Shown: piece by piece, positions 58,036 through 64,000 of the stretch | How the letters are laid out: each line of letters begins with the position of its first letter | Position numbering within the stretch: position 1 is the stretch's first letter | Source of the DNA: Rhodocyclales bacterium | Lineage (GTDB): Bacteria; Pseudomonadota; Gammaproteobacteria; Burkholderiales; Rhodocyclaceae | Reading direction: 5' to 3' | Assembly: GCA_028292505.1 (NCBI GenBank) | Contig: JAQGMF010000033.1 | Span: 52,634 to 116,633 of the forward strand | Length of the DNA stretch: 64,000 nt | Program-made: the position numbers and the translations under genes | Notes under the pieces: generated by a model | Database searches by the model: none | The model's input: only the letters and a program-made list of their open reading frames with translations | What the model was told of the DNA's origin: nothing

Positions 58036-59234
58036 GCGGTTCCCTCGTAGATGATCTTCCACTGGCCAGTTTCCTTGATCCAGTACTGGCGCTTGTGGGC
58101 GACGTTGCTGAGATTGTTGCTGCGGTAATCCTGATCGAAAGTGACCACCACCATGTCCTGCTTGCCGGGATTGCGCAGCATGCTCAGGTGCTGCACTTGT
58201 ACCTTGATCCAGGTTTTGGAACCAGCCACCTTGCGTTTTTGATCGACCCAGCCGGCGAAGCCATAGTCACTCGAGCGGAACTTGCTCGAATAGTGCTGGA
58301 GGTACTTCTCGACATCGCGGCTTTCCCAATCATGCCGCCAGGATTCGATTTGTGCGTTGAGCGCATTGCGTTCGGCCTGCCAATCGTCGATGGAGGACCA
58401 TTCGACGCTGGAGCTGATGATGACAGGCGTGACACCGATCTGCAGGAAGCCCGAGATACTCGTCAGGTCTTCATTGGTCAGCACCACGCAGCCATCCGAG
58501 GCCTTGGGCGGGCGCGAGTAGGTGTTGGAGGGCACACCGTGCAACCAGATGCCGTGGCCATCGCGTCCATTGATACGGTCCCATTCGTTCGGGTAACTGA
58601 TCGGATAAGCGCCGACGCCGTAGAAGTCGCCCAGCTTTTCACGCGAAAGATGCGAAGTGACGTGATAGACGCCTATCGGCGTGCGCTTGTCACCTTCACG
58701 TGTCTTGTCCGCGCCTTCCTTGCCCTGGGTGATGTAGTAGTCCGCGACGAAGCTTGGTCGGCCGTTGTCATTGCGGTACAGGTACAGACGCGAGCGCTGC
58801 GTATCAACGACAATGGCATATTTCTGATCTTCCGGCATCTGCAGCAGATAGCGCGGCACAACAGCCTGGAGTGGGCGGCTGGCGTACCCCTTGATGCGTG
58901 CGACGGCTTCGTCGCGCAGATCGGCGATGCGGGCTGCTGGCGCGTCTGCCGCGCTACCGAAAGCGCGCAGCGGCTCGGTACGGGCCATCAACAGATCGCC
59001 GCGGATGAGATGGGCGAGGCGAAAATTCGGATAGAGGCGCAGCAGGTTTTCTGTGCGCGCCAATGCTGCATCCAGCTTGTTGTTATTGATGTCACGCAGG
59101 ACAAGCGCAATCGTCGCGTCAGGACCGGCGTCGGACACCCCCGCCATGATGCTGCCCGGACCTGCCGCAGAACTGCTGGCGAATACGCCGATCAACAGCG
59201 CGCATCGCAGAAAACGACTTACTGAAAACGACAT
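58032..59234 (-). CDS. L,D-transpeptidase with C-terminal NTF2-like domain
   Basis: A 400-residue secreted protein. A signal peptide (LLIGVFASSSAA) is followed by a helical region (about 25-115), a YkuD L,D-transpeptidase domain (about 130-265) with the catalytic motif HGVPSNTYSRPPKASDGCV (His and Cys), and a C-terminal NTF2-like domain (about 295-400: SWRHDWESRDVEKYLQHYS). Such enzymes form 3-3 peptidoglycan cross-links or attach outer-membrane proteins. Start 59234 is chosen for a GGGAA site. The C-terminal domain resembles that of the adjacent TPR protein. Confidence 0.9.
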   Translation of the reverse strand: MSFSVSRFLRCALLIGVFASSSAAGPGSIMAGVSDAGPDATIALVLRDINNNKLDAALARTENLLRLYPNFRLAHLIRGDLLMARTEPLRAFGSAADAPAARIADLRDEAVARIKGYASRPLQAVVPRYLLQMPEDQKYAIVVDTQRSRLYLYRNDNGRPSFVADYYITQGKEGADKTREGDKRTPIGVYHVTSHLSREKLGDFYGVGAYPISYPNEWDRINGRDGHGIWLHGVPSNTYSRPPKASDGCVVLTNEDLTSISGFLQIGVTPVIISSSVEWSSIDDWQAERNALNAQIESWRHDWESRDVEKYLQHYSSKFRSSDYGFAGWVDQKRKVAGSKTWIKVQVQHLSMLRNPGKQDMVVVTFDQDYRSNNLSNVAHKRQYWIKETGQWKIIYEGTA

Positions 59235-59244
59235 CAACTTCCCA

Positions 59245-60342
59245 TCAGCGGCCGACACGTTCTTGCTGAATCAGCCAACGGTTGCCGCGCTGTACGAGCA
59301 CAAGCGTCTTGTTGCTCGACGTATTGAGCGTCGCGGATGAGTAGTGCTGACGGAAGCGCACAGTCGCCTGATCGCCTTCAACCTGCACGTGGATGTCGCT
59401 GAGCCCGACCTTGATGCCGCCGGGTTTGTTGATACGCGCTTCACGTTCCTGCTCCCAGTTCTTGCGCGATCCGCCGCCGGGTACTTCGAAATCCTTCGCA
59501 TAGGCGCCCAGATAATCTTTCACGTCCTTATGCGACCAGGCTGCCGCCCAGTTCTCCACGGTCTTTTGCAGGTCGGCATGGGCCGTTTCCTTGACGGCCG
59601 GTTTCTCTACCGGTTTCTCAGGCACAGGTGCTGGCTTGGCAACGGGAGCCGGCGTCGGCACTGCTGGCGGCGGCGGGGCGATAACCACAGGTTTGACTGG
59701 AGCGGGGGGCGGTGGAGCGATGCTCGATGATGCTGCGCTGGCAACGGTAGTCGGTTTGACGGCAACCGTGTTGGGGTTGCGGCCACCGACTGTCATGATC
59801 TCGCGCAGCATCTTGAGCTTGGTTTGCGCATTAGCATTGGACGAGTCGATCTGCAGGGCGCGGTCATAGGACTGGCGCGCCATCTGGGTGTACAGATCGC
59901 CCAGATTCTCGTGTGCCGTGGCATAGGTCGGATGCGTGCGGATCGACATTTCGAGCGCAGTGCGGGCCTTGTCGTATTGCTTCTGTTGAGCATAGATCAC
60001 GGCAAGGTTGTTGTAAGGCTCGGGCAGCTCCGGGGCCTCTTCCGTCAGTTTCAGGAATACGGCAGCGGCTTCGTCGAGACGATTCATCTCGGCGAGGATG
60101 ACGCCCTTGAGGAAACGCGCCTGGCGATCCTTGGGGGACGCCGAGACAAGTTCATTTACTTCGTCCAGGGCCTTGGCATGTTGCCCCTGCCGCAGCAGGT
60201 TCTGTGCATCTTCCAGGCTTGCGGCAAGCAGGTTGGGCGCCGCGCACAGCAATACCATGGAGGCGAAAAACGGGATCAAACGAGAGGTGGGACGGGTTGC
60301 AACAGCGGTAGCGAGCCCTGGGCGGGCGATCTGTCTGCGCAT
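59245..60342 (-). CDS. TPR protein with proline-rich linker and NTF2-like domain
   Basis: A 365-residue secreted or membrane-anchored protein. An N-terminal hydrophobic segment (LIPFFASMVLLCAAPNLLAA) precedes about four TPR repeats (about 45-180: ALDEVNELVSASPKDRQARF, YNNLAVIYAQQKQYDKARTAL, AHENLGDLYTQMARQSYDRAL), a Pro/Ala/Val-rich linker (about 205-260) and a C-terminal NTF2-like domain (VENWAAAWSHKDVKDYLGAYA). It is 10 bases upstream of the L,D-transpeptidase gene and probably acts with it in the cell envelope. Confidence 0.87.
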   Translation of the reverse strand: MRRQIARPGLATAVATRPTSRLIPFFASMVLLCAAPNLLAASLEDAQNLLRQGQHAKALDEVNELVSASPKDRQARFLKGVILAEMNRLDEAAAVFLKLTEEAPELPEPYNNLAVIYAQQKQYDKARTALEMSIRTHPTYATAHENLGDLYTQMARQSYDRALQIDSSNANAQTKLKMLREIMTVGGRNPNTVAVKPTTVASAASSSIAPPPPAPVKPVVIAPPPPAVPTPAPVAKPAPVPEKPVEKPAVKETAHADLQKTVENWAAAWSHKDVKDYLGAYAKDFEVPGGGSRKNWEQEREARINKPGGIKVGLSDIHVQVEGDQATVRFRQHYSSATLNTSSNKTLVLVQRGNRWLIQQERVGR

Positions 60343-60522
60343 TGTGTTAGAGTCGGTTCAGGTTGTCCGGGATGGTTTCCGGGGGTGTTTTGTGGAAGAT
60401 TCCAGATCGCCGGATTTTACTTTACATTCCGTCGTTCGCACTGGCACCGTCGAGAATTTCCGCCGGACGCATCGCATTCCGGTGCTGGACGCACGCGCGT
60501 CGCACCCCCATAACAAAACGAC

Positions 60523-61914
60523 ATGCTTAAAATCTACAATACCCTTGCCCGCCAGAAGCAGGGTTTCACGCCGATTGAACCCGGCAAGGTCCGTATGTAC
60601 GTATGCGGCATGACCGTATACGACTTCTTCCACATCGGCAACGCGCGCACGCTGACCGTCTTCGACATGGTTTACCGCTGGCTCTCGGCCACCGGCTACG
60701 CAGTCAAGTATGTGCGCAACATCACCGACGTCGACGACAAGATCATCGACCGTGCCAACAAGAATGGCGAGTCGATCGATTCCCTGACGGCGCGCATGGT
60801 GGCCGCCCTGCACGAAGACTCTGACCGCTTGATGCTGCTGCGCCCCAGCGCTGAACCGCGCGCGACGTGCCACATCGACGATATGCTGGGCCTCATTGGC
60901 GACCTGGTGGACAAGGGCAAAGCCTATCCCGCCAGCAATGGCGACGTTTATTACGCAGTGCGCGAGTTCGCGGGTTACGGCAAGCTTTCAGGCAAATCCA
61001 TCGACGATTTGCGTGCCGGCGAACGCGTGGCAGTGGATGGTAACAAGCGCGACCCGCTGGATTTCGTCTTGTGGAAAGCTGCGAAACCGCATGAGCCGCA
61101 CTGGCACTCGCATTACGGTGAAGGTCGACCGGGGTGGCATATCGAGTGCTCGGCGATGAGCCGCGCCGAGCTTGGCGAAACCATCGATATTCACGGCGGC
61201 GGTTGGGATCTGCAGTTTCCGCACCATGAAAACGAGATTGCCCAGAGCGAAGGGGCTTCCGGCAAGCCTTTCGTGAACTATTGGATGCATGCAGCCTTCC
61301 TTAACATGGACAACGAAAAGATGTCCAAGTCGCTAGGCAATGTGTTCACCACGCGGGAGATTCTTGCCAAGCTCGACCCGGTGCAGGGTGGCGAAACGGT
61401 GAGGTTTTTCCTGCTGCGCGGCCACTATCGTTCCGAAATCAACTACACCTGGGACCTGCTGCTCGACGCGCGCGCCTCGCTGATGTCGCTCTATACCGCG
61501 CTGCGCGATGTGCCACCTGAGGCTCCGCCTGCCGCAATGCAGATTGACTGGCAGCATCCTTATGCTGCACGCTTCCGTGAAGTCATGGATGATGACTTCA
61601 ATACGCCGATGGCATTCGCTGTCCTGCACGAGTTGCGCGCCGAGGTCAATCGCACGCGCTCGACCGAGCTGTCGGGGCTCTTGAAGGCTTTGGGAAATAC
61701 TATTGGCTTGCTGACGCAGGAGCCCGCCCGTTTCGTGCAGGGCGGCGAGGCGACAGCGGACGATGCTGCGGAAATCGATGCGCTGATCCTGCAGCGGCAG
61801 GAGGCCAAGAAAGCGCGCGATTTTGCCGAGTCGGACCGGATTCGCGATGAACTTAAGGCACGTGGCATCGTGCTGGAAGATGGAGCAGGGGGCACGACTT
61901 GGCGTAGGGCTTGA
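60523..61914 (+). CDS. cysS: Cysteinyl-tRNA synthetase
   Basis: A complete 463-residue class I synthetase. It has the Zn-binding [20 protein letters not shown] (first Cys and the HIGN form of HIGH), [34 protein letters not shown] and KMSKS (in [10 protein letters not shown]), and a C-terminal [21 protein letters not shown]. It is divergent from the TPR gene, so its promoter lies in 60343-60522. Confidence 0.98.
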   Translation: MLKIYNTLARQKQGFTPIEPGKVRMYVCGMTVYDFFHIGNARTLTVFDMVYRWLSATGYAVKYVRNITDVDDKIIDRANKNGESIDSLTARMVAALHEDSDRLMLLRPSAEPRATCHIDDMLGLIGDLVDKGKAYPASNGDVYYAVREFAGYGKLSGKSIDDLRAGERVAVDGNKRDPLDFVLWKAAKPHEPHWHSHYGEGRPGWHIECSAMSRAELGETIDIHGGGWDLQFPHHENEIAQSEGASGKPFVNYWMHAAFLNMDNEKMSKSLGNVFTTREILAKLDPVQGGETVRFFLLRGHYRSEINYTWDLLLDARASLMSLYTALRDVPPEAPPAAMQIDWQHPYAARFREVMDDDFNTPMAFAVLHELRAEVNRTRSTELSGLLKALGNTIGLLTQEPARFVQGGEATADDAAEIDALILQRQEAKKARDFAESDRIRDELKARGIVLEDGAGGTTWRRA

Positions 61915-61938
61915 TATTGCTTTACTGAGGGGGTGATC

Positions 61939-62556
61939 TTGAAGGTCTATCTCGTAGCAAATCCGAAGGGCGGCTCCGGCAAGAGCACGCTGGCCACCAA
62001 TCTCGCCGGCTTGTTGGCGCACCGGGAGAAAAACGCACATGTCATGCTTGGCGATGTGGACCGCCAGCAGTCCGCCGCCTTCTGGTTGCAGCGTCGCCCG
62101 CCAAATGTGCCTGTCATATCGAATTGGGAGGTCGAGCCGGGTAAGCCGGCGCGGCCACCACGCGGTACCACGCACGCCGTGCTCGACACACCTGCCGGCC
62201 TGCACGACGAGAAGCTTAAGGCGCTATTGAAAGTCGCCGATCGTGTGCTGGTGCCGGTGCAACCCTCGATGTTCGATCTTATGGCCAGCCAGGCCTTCTT
62301 CGAAGAACTGGCGGAGATCAAGGTGATGCGCAGCCTGCCGATTGCCGTAGTCGGTCTGCGCGTGGATGAGCGCACGCGCTCCGCCGAACAGTTTCATCGC
62401 TTCATCGAATCGACGGGTTTGCCTCTGCTGACCAGTCTGCGCAACACGCAGAACTATGTGCAGCTCGCGGCGCACGGCCTAACGCTGTTCGATGTCGCGC
62501 CGCATCGCGTGGAGAAGGATTTGGCGCAATGGGAAGCGTTCTGGGAGTGGGTTTGA
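61939..62556 (+). CDS. ParA/MinD-type ATPase, orphan
   Basis: A ParA-family ATPase of about 205 residues. The deviant Walker A is VANPKGGSGKSTLATNLAG; later motifs are GDVDRQQSAAFW, VLDTPAGLHD and VLVPVQPSMFDLMAS. A TTG at 61939 (LKVYLVANPKGG) with GAGGGG 6 bases upstream is chosen; GTG 61933 is too close to that site. No parB or DNA-binding partner and no parS-like repeats are visible nearby, so it is probably a positioning ATPase for something other than the chromosome. Confidence 0.88.
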   Translation: MKVYLVANPKGGSGKSTLATNLAGLLAHREKNAHVMLGDVDRQQSAAFWLQRRPPNVPVISNWEVEPGKPARPPRGTTHAVLDTPAGLHDEKLKALLKVADRVLVPVQPSMFDLMASQAFFEELAEIKVMRSLPIAVVGLRVDERTRSAEQFHRFIESTGLPLLTSLRNTQNYVQLAAHGLTLFDVAPHRVEKDLAQWEAFWEWV

Positions 62557-62558
62557 GT

Positions 62559-62639
62559 CGTCATTCCCGCGAAAGCGGGAATCCACTTGGTTGCACGGAC
62601 CTCACGTAGAAGTGGATTCCCGCTTTCGCGGGAATGACG
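62559..62639. repeat. Paired REP-like element
   Basis: CGTCATTCCCGCGAAAGCGGG at the left and CCCGCTTTCGCGGGAATGACG at the right (full arms form separate hairpins), with inner arms ATCCACTT and AAGTGGAT. It is the best-preserved member of the family and sits just after the ParA stop. Confidence 0.93.
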
Positions 62640-62661
62640 AATTCATGTTCATCGTTTCCCA

Positions 62662-62695
62662 AAAAGAAAGGCCACCGAAGAGTGGCCTTTCTTTT
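62662..62695. terminator. Bidirectional intrinsic terminator
   Basis: A perfect 14-bp stem (AAAAGAAAGGCCAC and GTGGCCTTTCTTTT) around CGAAGA. A-rich on the left and T-rich on the right, so it can end both the ParA transcript and the convergent typA transcript 12 bp further. Confidence 0.93.
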
Positions 62696-62707
62696 GTACT
62701 GGCAGGG

Positions 62708-64000
62708 TTACTCAGTCTTGTTGGCGCGCTTGCGCTCATGCTCCTTGAGGAAGCGTTTGCGCAGACGGATCGACTTCGGCGTGATCTCCACCAGTTCGTC
62801 ATCGGCGATGAACTCGATCGCGCTTTCCAGCGTGAGCTGGATCGGCGGCACCAGGCGCACGGCTTCGTCGGTGCCGGAAGAGCGCACGTTGGTCAGTTGC
62901 TTGCCCTTGATCGGGTTGACGACCAGATCGTTGTCGCGCGAGTGGATACCGATAATGATGCCTTCATAAACCGGATCGTTGTGCGAGACGAACATCTTGC
63001 CGCGATCCTGTAACTTCCAGATGGCATAAGCAACGGCCACGCCATCGTCCTGGCTGATGAGTACGCCGTTGCGACGCTCTGACATCTGCGCCGACAGCGG
63101 GCCGTATTCGTCAAAGACGTGACTGGCCAGACCCGTACCGCGGGTCAGGGTCAGGAATTCGCCCTGGAAGCCGATCAGGCCGCGTGCCGGGATGCGGTAT
63201 TCCAGGCGAACGCGCCCCTTGCCATCCGGTTGCATGTCCTGCAGGTCGCCGCGACGACGACCAAGTTCTTCCATGACGCCGCCCTGATGATCTTCCTCGA
63301 CATCGACGGAAAGCATTTCATACGGCTCGCATTTGACACCGTCGATTTCCTTGAAGACGACGCGCGGACGACCTACAGCCAGCTCGAAGCCTTCGCGGCG
63401 CATGGTTTCCAGCAGGATGGTCAGGTGCAATTCACCACGGCCCGATACCTCGAAAACATCGGAATCTTCGGTATAAGCAACGCGCAGGGCCACGTTCTTG
63501 AGCAGTTCTTTTTCAAGGCGCTCGCGAATCTGACGGCTGGTGACGAACTTGCCTTCGCGACCGGCGAGTGGGGAGTTATTCACCATGAAGTTCATGGTCA
63601 GCGTCGGCTCATCCACGGCGATGGGCGTCATGCCTTCGAGCTTATCTGGCGCGCAGATCGTTACGCCGATGCCAACCTTTTCAATGCCGCTAACCAGGAT
63701 GATGTCGCCAGCTTCGGCGTAATCCGTCTGCACGCGCTCCAGGCCCTTGAAGGTCAATACCTGGCCGACCTTGGATTTGCCAATGACTTCGTCGCCCATC
63801 ATGACGGCGACTTCCTGATTGGTTTTGATGCTGCCGCGCTTGATACGACCAATACCGAGCTGACCGATATAGGTCGAGTAGTCGAGCGAGCAGATCTGCA
63901 CTTGCAGCGGGCCGTCGGCATTCACTTCCGGCTGCGGCACGTGTTTGAGAATGGCTTCGTAGATCGCCGTCATGTCGGTGCCGGGCTGGCTGGCATCGAG
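62708..64000 (-). CDS. typA: GTP-binding protein TypA/BipA, C-terminal part (cut by window edge)
   Basis: The reading frame enters from the right edge ([21 protein letters not shown]) and continues for 430 codons to the stop at 62708. The visible part covers the end of the GTPase domain and the domains II to V typical of TypA/BipA, with [42 protein letters not shown] and the C-terminal [18 protein letters not shown]. TypA is a ribosome-binding translational GTPase involved in ribosome assembly and stress. The G-motifs at the start lie outside the window. Confidence 0.97.
   Translation of the reverse strand, partial: LDASQPGTDMTAIYEAILKHVPQPEVNADGPLQVQICSLDYSTYIGQLGIGRIKRGSIKTNQEVAVMMGDEVIGKSKVGQVLTFKGLERVQTDYAEAGDIILVSGIEKVGIGVTICAPDKLEGMTPIAVDEPTLTMNFMVNNSPLAGREGKFVTSRQIRERLEKELLKNVALRVAYTEDSDVFEVSGRGELHLTILLETMRREGFELAVGRPRVVFKEIDGVKCEPYEMLSVDVEEDHQGGVMEELGRRRGDLQDMQPDGKGRVRLEYRIPARGLIGFQGEFLTLTRGTGLASHVFDEYGPLSAQMSERRNGVLISQDDGVAVAYAIWKLQDRGKMFVSHNDPVYEGIIIGIHSRDNDLVVNPIKGKQLTNVRSSGTDEAVRLVPPIQLTLESAIEFIADDELVEITPKSIRLRKRFLKEHERKRANKTE

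Overview
The window looks like chromosome from a betaproteobacterium of the order Burkholderiales, perhaps Oxalobacteraceae-like. The grounds are the housekeeping order pyrG-kdsA-Dabb-eno-ftsB, the cysS/TPR/L,D-transpeptidase/ppiA/ppiB/lpxH block, a urt-ure urea operon with hupE/ureJ between ureA and ureB, and fairly GC-rich DNA with REP-like repeats. This placement is inferred from gene order; no database was searched.

Layout. (1) 1-8861, minus strand: urea ABC importer urtABCDE followed by ureD-ureA-ureJ-ureB-ureC (ureC is cut by the left edge); several junctions carry hairpin repeats. (2) 9074-12180, plus strand: a tightly overlapping four-gene lipid/membrane operon (CFA-synthase-like methyltransferase, DUF2878-like, DUF1295-like, DUF6134-like). 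(3) About 12311-43400: a large biosynthetic locus built around a divergent promoter. The minus arm reads LolA-like carrier, LolD-like ATPase, fused tandem FtsX permease, outer-membrane barrel, NRPS (docking-Cy-A-PCP-reductase), GMC oxidoreductase, type II thioesterase, second GMC oxidoreductase, Sfp/EntD-type PPTase, and finally a separate luxR-type gene. The plus arm reads FAAL-ACP-KS-AT-DH-KR-ACP polyketide synthase, NRPS (docking-Cy-like-A-PCP-TE), a 4-TM protein, HupE/UreJ, CysE, a DUF2141-like protein and an outer-membrane protein. (4) 43552-49178 and on to 50637: REP element, DUF1697 protein, an orphan lipoprotein, and a TolC/MacA/MacB-type efflux operon. (5) 50863-64000: housekeeping genes pyrG, kdsA, eno, ftsB, lpxH, ppiB, ppiA, L,D-transpeptidase, TPR protein, cysS, a ParA-like ATPase and typA (cut by the right edge).

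The locus in (3) is the most interesting part. Both adenylation domains read out as cysteine-specific (DLYNLSLIWK and DLYNMSLIWK, assigned by eye). The PKS starts with a fatty-acyl-AMP ligase and ends in a short acidic tail, and both NRPSs begin with a TubC_N-type docking domain but end in different release domains (reductase versus thioesterase). I infer an acyl/polyketide-cysteine product, likely thiazoline-containing, possibly made as two differently released variants. It would be tailored by two flavin GMC oxidoreductases, supplied with cysteine precursor by an embedded cysE, and moved by a dedicated Lol-like lipid trafficking system. An exact 18-bp lux-box-like palindrome (28081-28098) lies between the two arms, and a LuxR-type regulator with a changed signal-pocket residue sits at the end of the minus arm. 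No luxI and no TonB-dependent receptor lie in the window.
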